A stretch of DNA of 21,454 bases. Origin: Acidimicrobiia bacterium. Its GTDB lineage: Bacteria; Actinomycetota; Acidimicrobiia; Acidimicrobiales; Iamiaceae. Numbering within the stretch: position 1 is the stretch's first letter; the number at the start of each line of letters is the position of its first letter. The position numbers and the translations under genes were made by a program. Below the pieces are notes generated by a model that was not told the DNA's origin, searched no databases, and was given only the letters and a program-made list of their open reading frames with translations. Below are positions 1-7,787 of the stretch, piece by piece. The stretch lies in the NCBI GenBank assembly GCA_019247975.1, contig JAFBAD010000219.1, positions 1 to 21,454 of the forward strand, given 5' to 3'.

Positions 1-290
1 CCCGGGACTTCCACTACTTCGACAAGGGCCTCATGGCGACGATCGGCCGGCGCTCTGCGGTCGCCGAGCTGCCCGGCAACATCCACCTCGACGGCACGCT
101 CGGCTGGCTGTCCTGGCTCGGGCTCCACCTGCTGTACCTGGTCGGGTTCCGCAACCGCGTCTCGGTGCTCATGAACTGGTCGTGGAACTACCTGACCTGG
201 GACCGCGGGCCCCGGCTCATCCTCGAGCAGATCTCGGAGGTCGGCACCGACTCGACCGGCCGCAGTGACGAGGACCTGCTGGTCGGCTAG
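1..290 (+). CDS. ndh: NDH-2 type NADH dehydrogenase, C-terminal fragment (5' end outside window)
   Basis: Only the last 95 codons are present; the reading frame begins at base 3. The protein would be a single-subunit, FAD-containing, non-proton-pumping NADH:quinone oxidoreductase on the inner face of the membrane. The visible part carries the family's C-terminal signature: FHYFDKGLMATIGRRSAVAE, followed by a hydrophobic, aromatic-rich stretch (WLSWLGLHLLYLVGFRNR) that forms the amphipathic/membrane-anchoring region, then NWSWNYLTWDRGPRLI. The FAD- and NADH-binding Rossmann domains would lie upstream and cannot be checked. The gene ends at a TAG 13 nt before the convergent DUF3052 gene ends. 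Family assignment is secure from the tail motif; subtype and quinone specificity cannot be judged. Confidence 0.88.
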   Translation, partial: RDFHYFDKGLMATIGRRSAVAELPGNIHLDGTLGWLSWLGLHLLYLVGFRNRVSVLMNWSWNYLTWDRGPRLILEQISEVGTDSTGRSDEDLLVG

Positions 291-303
291 CGGCGAGTCC
301 TGG

Positions 304-735
304 CTACCGGCCGGCGCGCTTCGCGGCGCGGAGGTCCTTGCGCCAGCAGAGGCGGAGCCCGGACCACGTCTCGTCGACCGCGCACACCTTGACGTCGACG
401 AGGCCGGTGGGAAGAGTGACCTCCCGGATGGTGTCCTCGGTGATGTCGGTGGCGACGCCGCTCGCCTTCTTCGGCCACGCGATCCAGATGCCGCCGTCCA
501 CGTCCATCACCTTCGACAGCGTGGGCAGCCGCTTGGCGAGGTCGGCCCGCTTCGTGTGGAAGCTCATGACGACGTCCGCGGTGCCCGAGGCGCGCGTCCG
601 GACGGTGACATCGGGCGGCAGCGTCTCGTCGAGCACGTCGCCGAAGCCGTCCGGCGCGCCGAGCAGGACCAGCGACGAGCCCTCCTTGATGCCGAGCTTC
701 CTGGCCAGCGGCGTTCCGCTGTAACCGGCCGGCAC
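304..735 (-). CDS. DUF3052 family protein
   Basis: A 143-residue soluble protein from a GTG start at 735. It begins PAGYSGTPLARKLGIKEG, a typical opening of DUF3052 proteins, and continues with a VLLGAPDGF segment, a predicted alternating alpha/beta core (ADVVMSFHTKRADLAKRLP; GGIWIAWPKKAS) and a C-terminal DETWSGLRLCWRK motif. The WIAWPK and TWSGLR motifs are the recognisable family marks. The reading frame is open upstream into the permease gene, but the conserved part starts at the GTG, which lies 5 nt past the permease stop; I therefore chose the GTG. No clear Shine-Dalgarno is visible, so translation is probably coupled to the permease. Function is unknown; DUF3052 proteins are widespread in actinobacteria. 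Its place behind an exporter may be shared transcription rather than shared function. Confidence 0.85.
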   Translation of the reverse strand: MPAGYSGTPLARKLGIKEGSSLVLLGAPDGFGDVLDETLPPDVTVRTRASGTADVVMSFHTKRADLAKRLPTLSKVMDVDGGIWIAWPKKASGVATDITEDTIREVTLPTGLVDVKVCAVDETWSGLRLCWRKDLRAAKRAGR

Positions 736-740
736 GTGAG

Positions 741-3320
741 CTACTCGGTCGTGACCGCGTCGAGGACGTCGAGGCGCGACGCCCGCCACGCGGGGAAGAT
801 CGCGGCGATCACGCCGAAGACCGCGGACACGACGCAGAACATGACGAGCCACACGATCGGCAGGTCGATGCGGGCCGTGTCGATGTCCTGCCGCAACGTC
901 AGCGAGAGCGCGCTACCACCGATGATCCCGAGCGCGATCCCGAGGAACGTTCCGAGCATGGCGATGAGGACGGCCTCCCAGCGGACCATGGAGCGGACCT
1001 GGCTCCGGTTCATGCCGACCGCCCGCAGCAAGCCGAGCTCGCGCGTCCGCTCGAGCACCGACAGCGCCAGCGTGATCGCGATCCCGAGGAAGCCGATCAG
1101 CACCGACAGGGCGAGCAGCACGAGGACGAACGAGAGGATCTGGGTGAAGAACTTCGTCTGCGCCTTCTGGATCTGGTCGACGTCTTGGACCTTGGCCGTC
1201 GGATAGGTGTCGGCGACCCGCTCGACCGCCGGGCGGAGCTGGTCGAGGTTCACGCCCTCGGCCGCCTTCAGCATCACCCGCTGGTCGGTCTGCTGCTGCT
1301 TCGGCTGGTTGGCCTCGAACGCGCCGAGGCTCAGGAGGTAGTCCGCCGACGAGCCCTGGCCGATGAGCCCGTCGTCGGTGTAGGTCGCGACGACCCGGAA
1401 CGGCTTCGACCGGCCGTTGGGGAAGCGGAGCGTGACCGACGATCCGACCGGCTTGTGCTGGGTCTTCGACTCGTCGACGCTGAGCGCCACGGTGTCGTTG
1501 CCGGTGAGGTCGGCCATCGACCCCTTGTTCACGCCGACGTCGAGCAGCTTGCCGAACTCCGGTCCGTTCGTGCCCCAGACCGTCGTGCCCTCGGTGCTGC
1601 CGGGGGTCAGCGCGAAGCCCTGGCGGACGCTGGCGACGTCGGCGACCTGCGGCAGCGCGTCGAGCTTCTGCGCCAGGGTCGGGCTGAGCCCGCCGAAGCC
1701 GAAGGACTGCGAGTCGACCTCGAGGTCCGCCTTCAGGCCCTTCACAACGGCCGCGTTGATCGACGCGGTGAACGAGAAGAAGAAGATCGTGATCACCGAG
1801 ATCAGCATCAGCGTGAGCACGATGGCGGCGGACGTGGCCGAGGTCCGCTTCGGGTTCCGCATCGCGTTCTCGCGGGCCATCTTCCCGGTGAGCCCGCGCA
1901 CCTTCGGGATCCACGCGCCGATCGCGCGGGTGATGGGCGCGGCGATGCGAGGTCCGACGATGACGACCCCGATGAACAGGCCCACCACGCCGAGCAGGAC
2001 CTGGGGACCCTTGTTCGCCGACGCGCCGCCGATCAGCGAGAGCGCGCCGAGCAGGAGGAACGCGCCGCCGATGATCCAGCGGACCTTCGACTTCCCGCCG
2101 GTCTCGAACGCGACGTCGCGTATGGCCGCCATCGGCGCGACGCGCGACGCGCGCCAGGCGGGGAAGAACGCGGACACGACGGTCACCACGAGGCCGACGA
2201 CGATGGACACGATCACCGTCCGCGCCGCGACGACCGGGACGATCGACGGAAGGTCGAGGCCGATCGCGGCGAGCGCGGCGACGAGCAGCAGCGCGAGGCC
2301 GATCCCTGCGAAGAGGCCGGCGACCGACGCGACGAGGCCGGTGACGATCGCCTCGATCAGCACCGCCCAGCGGATCTGGCCGCGGCTGGCGCCGAGCGCG
2401 CGGAGCATCGCCAGCTCACGGGTGCGCTGCGCGACGACGATCCCGAAGATGTTGTAGATGAGGAACGCGCCGGCGACGAGCGACACGAGCGCGAAGACCC
2501 CGAGGATGACGTTGAACTGGCTGATGCCCTGCTCGAGGTCGTCCTGCGCCTCCTGGGTCGACGAGCTGCCGGTGATGGCCTCGACGTTCTTCGGCAGCAC
2601 CGCGCTGATGTTGCGGACCAGCTGCTCCTGCGAGACGCCGGGTTCCGCGTGGGCCTGCAGCTGCGCCGCCTTGCCCTCCTGACCGAACGACTTGGCCGCC
2701 GCCTCCAGGTCCATGAGGACGTAGGACGCACCGAGCTGGTTGTTGCTGCCCGAGAACGTCGCGATGCCCGAGACCCGCAGGGACTGCGTGCCGAGCTGGG
2801 TCTGGACCCGGAAGGTGTCGCCCACCGCGAAGTGGCCCTTGTCGGCCGAGCCCTTGTCGATCACCGCCTCGCGCGGACCGGCCGGCGGTCTGCCGTCGAC
2901 CAGCTCGTAGGGGTTCATGTCCGCCGACGAGGGCCAGTTGCTGCCGAACTGCGGGGCGCCGCCCGGGCTGGTCAGCGGCTTGCCCTTGGCGTTGATGATG
3001 AAGGCGAAGCCCTGGATGCCGGCGTCGGCGGACTTGACCCCGTCGACCGCCTCGATCTTCGGCAGCAGGGAGAGGGGCACCTCGTCGCGCTGGCCGCCCG
3101 TGAACGACGCGCCGTTGCCGAGGTCGAACGCGGCCTTCTGCCGCACGACCGCGTCGACGCCCTGGTTGGCGTCCTGGAAGAGGTTGTCGAACCCCTTCTT
3201 GATGGTGTCGGTCAGGACGAAGGTGCCGGCCATGAAGGCGACGCCGGCGACGACCGCCAGCGCGGTCAGGAGGACCCTGACCTTGTGGCCGAGGACGTTC
3301 TTGAGGGCGACCTTGACCAT
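741..3320 (-). CDS. FtsX/MacB-type ABC transporter permease, duplicated (859 aa)
   Basis: Membrane half of an ABC exporter of the MacB/LolCDE/FtsX superfamily, which moves lipoproteins, peptides or envelope substrates or acts mechanically rather than importing solutes. About ten membrane helices are visible: one near residues 15-36, three in a first FtsX domain (about 268-395), two central (about 415-457), one near 494-520, and three in a second FtsX domain (about 724-850). Two extracytoplasmic domains (about 40-260 and 525-720) correspond to MacB-type periplasmic core domains. The two FtsX domains are an internal duplication: each has a TRELxxLRAxGxxRxQ coupling loop and ends in FPAWRASR. 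The ATG overlaps the ATPase stop by one base (TGATG), so both are made together. The substrate is not evident from sequence. Confidence 0.93.
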   Translation of the reverse strand: MVKVALKNVLGHKVRVLLTALAVVAGVAFMAGTFVLTDTIKKGFDNLFQDANQGVDAVVRQKAAFDLGNGASFTGGQRDEVPLSLLPKIEAVDGVKSADAGIQGFAFIINAKGKPLTSPGGAPQFGSNWPSSADMNPYELVDGRPPAGPREAVIDKGSADKGHFAVGDTFRVQTQLGTQSLRVSGIATFSGSNNQLGASYVLMDLEAAAKSFGQEGKAAQLQAHAEPGVSQEQLVRNISAVLPKNVEAITGSSSTQEAQDDLEQGISQFNVILGVFALVSLVAGAFLIYNIFGIVVAQRTRELAMLRALGASRGQIRWAVLIEAIVTGLVASVAGLFAGIGLALLLVAALAAIGLDLPSIVPVVAARTVIVSIVVGLVVTVVSAFFPAWRASRVAPMAAIRDVAFETGGKSKVRWIIGGAFLLLGALSLIGGASANKGPQVLLGVVGLFIGVVIVGPRIAAPITRAIGAWIPKVRGLTGKMARENAMRNPKRTSATSAAIVLTLMLISVITIFFFSFTASINAAVVKGLKADLEVDSQSFGFGGLSPTLAQKLDALPQVADVASVRQGFALTPGSTEGTTVWGTNGPEFGKLLDVGVNKGSMADLTGNDTVALSVDESKTQHKPVGSSVTLRFPNGRSKPFRVVATYTDDGLIGQGSSADYLLSLGAFEANQPKQQQTDQRVMLKAAEGVNLDQLRPAVERVADTYPTAKVQDVDQIQKAQTKFFTQILSFVLVLLALSVLIGFLGIAITLALSVLERTRELGLLRAVGMNRSQVRSMVRWEAVLIAMLGTFLGIALGIIGGSALSLTLRQDIDTARIDLPIVWLVMFCVVSAVFGVIAAIFPAWRASRLDVLDAVTTE

Positions 3321-4066
3321 CAGTCGCCGAAGCGCTTCATCCGATCGAGCACCGCTTCGGCCGTCGGTTGGTGCATCTCGTCGACGATGCGGCCATCGGC
3401 CAGGAAGAGGACACGATCGGCGTAGCCCGCAGCAGAGGGCTCGTGGGTCACCATGACCACGGTCTGGCCGAGCTCCTTCACCGCGGTCTGCATGAAGCCG
3501 AGGATCTCACCGCTCGCCCGCGAGTCGAGGTTCCCGGTCGGCTCGTCGGCGAAGATGATCTCGGGCCGCTGCACGAGCGCCCGGGCGACCGCGACGCGCT
3601 GCTGCTGGCCGCCGGACAGCTCGCTCGGCCGGTGCTCCAGGCGGTCGCCCAGCCCGACGGTCGTGATGACGTGGTCGAGCCACTGCTTGTCCGGCTCGCG
3701 CCCGGCGAGTGACGACGGGAGCGTGATGTTCTCGAGCGCGGTCAGCGTCGGGATCAGGTTGTAGGCCTGGAAGATGAAGCCGAGCCGGTCGCGGCGCAGC
3801 CGCGTGAGCGCCTTGTCGTCGAGGGTGCGCAGGTCGACGTCGCCGACGAACACCTGGCCCGAGCTGAGGGTGTCGAGCCCGGCCATGCAGTGCATGAGCG
3901 TCGACTTGCCGGACCCCGACGGTCCCATGATCGCGGTGAACTGCCCGGCCGCGAACTCGGCGCTCACCCCGGCCAGCGCCGCCACCGCCGTGTCTCCGAA
4001 GCCGTAGTACTTCACGGCGTCCACGGCTCGGGCCACCGGGGGCGCGGCGGCAGGCAAGGCACTCAT
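3320..4066 (-). CDS. MacB/LolD-type ABC transporter ATP-binding protein (248 aa)
   Basis: Cytoplasmic ATPase that powers the adjacent FtsX-type permease. It has, in order, Walker A GPSGSGKST (48-56), Q-loop (Q100), signature LSGGQQQR (150-157), Walker B IIFADEPTGNLD (170-181) with catalytic E175, and the H-loop H208 in MVTHEP. The TGNLD after Walker B is characteristic of the MacB/LolD/FtsE branch. I chose the ATG at 4066: it starts a normal-length LolD-like protein, and GGGAG (4074-4078) sits 7 nt upstream. The frame stays open further upstream (to 4312), but that stretch covers the promoter and runs antisense to the cyclase gene. The stop overlaps the permease ATG by 1 nt. All catalytic motifs are intact. 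Substrate unknown. Confidence 0.95.
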   Translation of the reverse strand: MSALPAAAPPVARAVDAVKYYGFGDTAVAALAGVSAEFAAGQFTAIMGPSGSGKSTLMHCMAGLDTLSSGQVFVGDVDLRTLDDKALTRLRRDRLGFIFQAYNLIPTLTALENITLPSSLAGREPDKQWLDHVITTVGLGDRLEHRPSELSGGQQQRVAVARALVQRPEIIFADEPTGNLDSRASGEILGFMQTAVKELGQTVVMVTHEPSAAGYADRVLFLADGRIVDEMHQPTAEAVLDRMKRFGD

Positions 4067-4073
4067 CGGTGGG

Positions 4074-4078
4074 CTCCC
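4074..4078 (-). promoter_or_regulatory. Shine-Dalgarno of the ABC exporter ATPase
   Basis: GGGAG on the minus strand, 7 nt before the ATG at 4066. It supports this start over the longer open frame upstream. Confidence 0.7.
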
Positions 4079-4106
4079 GAGGAGAGGGGATGGAAGGGCC
4101 GGCCCG

Positions 4107-4134
4107 ACCCTAGCTACCAGGGATCCCCGGTCAA
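4107..4134 (-). promoter_or_regulatory. Predicted sigma-70-type promoter of the ABC exporter/DUF3052 unit
   Basis: On the minus strand TTGACC (4134-4129) and TAGGGT (4112-4107) are separated by 16 nt, a good match to housekeeping actinobacterial promoters (TTGAC / TAnnnT). Transcription would start near 4100, giving a leader of about 35 nt with the GGGAG ribosome site before the ATG at 4066. The promoter lies in the 124-nt gap between the divergent exporter and cyclase genes. Not tested. Confidence 0.6.
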
Positions 4135-4178
4135 CCGGTTTCGTGCGATGGAGTGGGGGGTCACCCAGCGCCACTCCG

Positions 4179-4184
4179 TATGCT
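4179..4184 (+). promoter_or_regulatory. Candidate -10 element for a leaderless cyclase/ATPase mRNA
   Basis: TATGCT ends 6 nt before the GTG at 4191, the spacing expected when transcription begins at the first base of the start codon. No ribosome-binding site stands before that GTG. No convincing -35 box is seen. Leaderless messages with a -10 box at this distance are common in actinobacteria. Confidence 0.4.
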
Positions 4185-4190
4185 TCGGAA

Positions 4191-7100
4191 GTGACCTGTC
4201 CGGCGTGCGGTGCGGTCAACGACGCTGCCGCGCGCTTCTGCTCGACATGTGGCACCCAGCTCGCCGTCGTCGGTGACGAACGCCGCGTGGTGACGGTCCT
4301 CTTCGCGGACATCGTCGGCTACACGGCTCTCGCCGAACCGCTCGATCCGGAGAAGGTCAAGAACCTGGTCGACAGCTGGTTCGAGCGCCTGGTCGAGGAC
4401 ATCGCCGAGTTCGGTGGTCGCGTCGACAAGATCGTGGGCGACGCGATCGTCGCGCTGTTCGGCGCACCGATCGCGCACGAGGACGACGCCGAGCGCGCGG
4501 TGCGAGCCGCGCTGCGCATGCAGCAGACGATGGCAGCGTTGGCGGCTGAGGAGATCGCGCCGTCGGGAGCGCCAGCGAGCAGGCGCACGCGATCGGCGGA
4601 GCCGATTGCCATCGGCACCGCACCGCAGCTGCGGATCGGGGTGAACACGGGCGAGGTGCTCGTCGGCGCGCTGCGGGCCGGCGGCGCGATCACCGCGATG
4701 GGCGACGTCGTGAACACCGCGAGCCGGTTGCAGACGTCGGCGAAGCCGGGTGAGGTCATCGTCGGCGGGCCGACCTACGCAGCGACCAACGGCGTCATCG
4801 CGTACGAGGCGCGCGGCATGCTCGCGGCACGCAACCGCGAGGAGCGGGTGGAGGCGTGGTCGGCGGTCGAGGCGCTGCTCCCGCCGGGCTACCGGCCGCG
4901 ACGCCGGACCGTCCCGCTCGTCGGGCGCGACACCGAGCTCGCGCTGCTGCGCAACGCGATCGACTCGTCGATCACCAACTCGCGGTCGCTGCTCGTGCTG
5001 ATCGTCGGCGACGCCGGCCTGGGCAAGACCCGCCTCGCCGCGGAGCTGGCCGACTGGGCGGTCGTCGAGCACGAGGCCATCGCGCTCGAGGGTCGGTGCG
5101 TGCCCTACGGCGAGGCCAACGTCTGGTGGCCGGTTGCGGAGGCGCTCCGCCAGGCCTGCTTCGTCGAGCCGACCGCCACCGTCGACGAGGCCCGCAGCCG
5201 GGTGCTCGACCGGGTCGCGCAGGCCTACCACCGGCCCCACGAGGACGCCGAGGTCGTGCGGGTCACCAACGGCCTGCTCCATCTCCTCGGCTACGAGGGC
5301 ATGCTGCGCACCAGCGACCAGTCGAGCGCTCGCGAGGAAGCGGCGCAGGCGGTCGTGTCGTTCGTCGAGGCGTCGTCGGGCAACCAGCCGTCGGTCATCC
5401 AGCTGTCGGACCTGCACTGGGCGGACCCTGCCGTCGTCGAGCTCATCGACACGATGTTCGAGCGCCTCGCCCGGCGGCCCTGGGTGCTCGTCGCGACCGC
5501 CCGCCAGAGCATCCGGGAGCGCTGGAACCCGCGGCCGGGGCGGCACAACGCGATCGTCGTCAACCTCGACCCGCTGGAGACCCCGGCCGCGTCGGAGCTG
5601 CTCGAGTCGCTGGTCGGCTGGGAGCTCCCCACCGAGGTGCGCGACGCGCTGCTCGACCGCAGCGGCGGCAACCCCTTCTTCCTCGAGGAGCTCGTCGCGC
5701 TGATCGGCGAGCGGGAGGCGGCCGAGGGCTTCGACGGCGAGGCCCCGTCCCCCGAGCTGCACGCGCTGCCCGACACGCTGCGCGGCCTCGTCGCGGCGCG
5801 GCTCGACGGCCTGAACCCCGACGAGCGCACCGTGCTCACCGACGCAGCCGTGCTCGGCCGGCGGGGCGCGGTCGCCCATCTGCGGCGCATCAACGAGAGC
5901 CTCATCCGCGGCATCGACGTCGACAGCGCCATGGCCGAGCTCGTCGCGAAGGAGCTCTTCCAGCTCGACGGGGGCAAGTGGTCGTTCCGGTCCGACCTCG
6001 TGCGCGAGGTCGCGTACAACACGCTCACCAAGGGCGACCGGGCGAAGCTCCACGCCGGCATCGCGAAGTGGATCGAGCAGCACCACGACGGCGAGTGGTC
6101 CGACGACGCGGTCGACCAGCTCGCGCACCACTACGGGGTGGCCGCGGAGCTCGCCGGTGACCTCGGTGGCCCGTCGGGCGTGCCCGAGGACGTCTTCGAC
6201 AAGGCGATCCGATGGCTGTCCGAAGCCGCTGACCGAGCCCGTCGTGGCGAGCTGCTGGCGGTCGCCGACCGGCTCGCCACGCAGGCGCTCGCGCTGGTGG
6301 GCAGCGAGCCGAGCGTGCCCCGCCTCGAGCTGCTGCTCTGCCGGGCCGGTGCGCGGGCCGAGGCCTGGGATCTCGACGGGGCGCGCTGCGACGCGGAGCA
6401 GGCGCGCGCCGACGCCGACGCGTTGGGCGAATCGGGCCTCGGCGCGCGGGCGCTGCTCATCTCCGGTGACGTCGCGCAGAAGTCCGGCGTGCCCGACACC
6501 GCGGTCGCCACGCTCGCCGAGGCGGTCTCGATCTTCGTCGGGCTCGGCGACGACCGCGGTCGCGGTGAGGCGCTGCGGCTGAAGGGCATGGCGGAGATGT
6601 TCCGCGGTCACCTGCACGCGGCCGAGCAGGCGGTCGGCGAGGCGCTGGAGGCGTTCCGGCAGGTCGGCGCGACGACGGACGAGGCCTGGGCCCTCCAGAA
6701 CCTGGCCTGGATCGCGTTCACGAACGGCCGCGCCGACGAGGCCGAACGCCGGCTCGACACCGCGGTGGCGACGTTCCGCGAGGCCGGCGACATGGTCGGC
6801 GTCGCCTGGGCGCAGGGCCTGCTCGCGTTCGTGAAGTTCCAGCAGGGCGACCGCGACGCCGCCGAGGTGCTCGGCCAGGAGATCCTGGTCAGTGCCCGGG
6901 CCCGCGGCGACCGGTGGGCGACCGCGATGATGCTCGTGCTCTCGGCCGGGCTCCACCTGTGGGCCGGCCGCACCGAGGAGGCGGTCGTCGCGGCGGCCGA
7001 GGCCGACGCCATCTTCAGCCGGATCGGTGACTCCTACGGGCGCAGCCAGTCGGTCGCCGCGCACGCCCGCGCGCTGATGATGGTCGGCCAGGTCGACGAG

Positions 7101-7787
7101 GGGCTCGGGCTGTTCGAGGGCGCCATCGAGGCCGCCGTCGCCCGACCGGACGCGCAGGCCGAGCTCCTCTCGCGCACCGCACTCGCCGCGGCCCTCGTGC
7201 AGCTGGGTGATCCCGACGCGGCCTTCGCCAGCGGCGTCCTCGACCTCGTGTCGAACGAGGGCGACCCCGGTCTCGGCGACAGCGAGCGGGTGGTCGCGTA
7301 CGCGCTCGCGTCGCTGCAGCAGGGCCGGATGGAGGACGCCGAGACCGCGATGTCGACGATGGCCGTGCTCGGCGGCGCCGGGAGCGAGCTGCGACCGCTC
7401 TCGCTGTGCGCACAGGCGATGGTCGCGGGCGCGACCGGTCGGGCCGAGGACGCGGTCGACCTGGCCGGGCAGGTGCCGAACCACCCCGCCGCCACGTACC
7501 TGGACCTGGCGACCGCCGAGGTCGCCGCCGCGCTGGGTCTGGCCCGCCAGGGCGACGCGGCCGGCTCGGCGCACTGGCTCGAGCGGGCCCGCAACCGGGT
7601 GGACGACACCGGCGACCGGCTCTTCCAGGCGGTCGTGCGGATCGCTGACGCGGTGGCGCTGCGTGCCCTCGGCGACCCCGAGGCCGAGGCGGCCCAGGCC
7701 GATGCCGACGCCCGCCTCTCGCGCCTCGGCATCGAGGCCAACGGCTGGCGCTGCGCCTTCGCGCTGGTCGCCGGGGTCGAGCCCTAG
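4191..7787 (+). CDS. Zinc ribbon / class III nucleotidyl cyclase / AAA ATPase / TPR signalling protein
   Basis: A 1198-residue multidomain cytoplasmic protein. Residues 3-20 form a zinc ribbon (C3, C6, C17, C20). Residues about 31-205 form a class III adenylate/guanylate cyclase domain with both metal aspartates (D40 in LFADIVGYT, D84 in KIVGDAI), substrate-selecting K80 and transition-state N175 and R179 (GDVVNTASRL), so it looks active. An STAND/AAA_16-type ATPase follows: Walker A GDAGLGKTR (273-281) and Walker B with LSDLHWAD near 405-412. From about 690 to the end are helical TPR-like repeats. The layout matches large actinobacterial cyclase-ATPase regulators. GTG 4191 was chosen because the zinc ribbon starts there; an in-frame GTG at 4143 would add 16 unconserved residues. 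A Pro/Ala/Arg-rich insert (about 122-145) interrupts the cyclase domain. cAMP rather than cGMP is likely but unproven; the signal is unknown. Confidence 0.92.
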   Translation: MTCPACGAVNDAAARFCSTCGTQLAVVGDERRVVTVLFADIVGYTALAEPLDPEKVKNLVDSWFERLVEDIAEFGGRVDKIVGDAIVALFGAPIAHEDDAERAVRAALRMQQTMAALAAEEIAPSGAPASRRTRSAEPIAIGTAPQLRIGVNTGEVLVGALRAGGAITAMGDVVNTASRLQTSAKPGEVIVGGPTYAATNGVIAYEARGMLAARNREERVEAWSAVEALLPPGYRPRRRTVPLVGRDTELALLRNAIDSSITNSRSLLVLIVGDAGLGKTRLAAELADWAVVEHEAIALEGRCVPYGEANVWWPVAEALRQACFVEPTATVDEARSRVLDRVAQAYHRPHEDAEVVRVTNGLLHLLGYEGMLRTSDQSSAREEAAQAVVSFVEASSGNQPSVIQLSDLHWADPAVVELIDTMFERLARRPWVLVATARQSIRERWNPRPGRHNAIVVNLDPLETPAASELLESLVGWELPTEVRDALLDRSGGNPFFLEELVALIGEREAAEGFDGEAPSPELHALPDTLRGLVAARLDGLNPDERTVLTDAAVLGRRGAVAHLRRINESLIRGIDVDSAMAELVAKELFQLDGGKWSFRSDLVREVAYNTLTKGDRAKLHAGIAKWIEQHHDGEWSDDAVDQLAHHYGVAAELAGDLGGPSGVPEDVFDKAIRWLSEAADRARRGELLAVADRLATQALALVGSEPSVPRLELLLCRAGARAEAWDLDGARCDAEQARADADALGESGLGARALLISGDVAQKSGVPDTAVATLAEAVSIFVGLGDDRGRGEALRLKGMAEMFRGHLHAAEQAVGEALEAFRQVGATTDEAWALQNLAWIAFTNGRADEAERRLDTAVATFREAGDMVGVAWAQGLLAFVKFQQGDRDAAEVLGQEILVSARARGDRWATAMMLVLSAGLHLWAGRTEEAVVAAAEADAIFSRIGDSYGRSQSVAAHARALMMVGQVDEGLGLFEGAIEAAVARPDAQAELLSRTALAAALVQLGDPDAAFASGVLDLVSNEGDPGLGDSERVVAYALASLQQGRMEDAETAMSTMAVLGGAGSELRPLSLCAQAMVAGATGRAEDAVDLAGQVPNHPAATYLDLATAEVAAALGLARQGDAAGSAHWLERARNRVDDTGDRLFQAVVRIADAVALRALGDPEAEAAQADADARLSRLGIEANGWRCAFALVAGVEP

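Noticed and set aside
1185..3425. A 746-codon open frame on the plus strand opposite the permease
   Set aside because: Its composition is Arg/Asp/Glu/Val-rich without recognisable motifs, and it is antisense to an unmistakable FtsX-type permease.
4067..4312. Upstream extension of the ABC ATPase to 4312
   Set aside because: The extension overlaps the predicted promoter and the zinc-ribbon end of the divergent gene, and the ribosome site and conserved length both fit the ATG at 4066.
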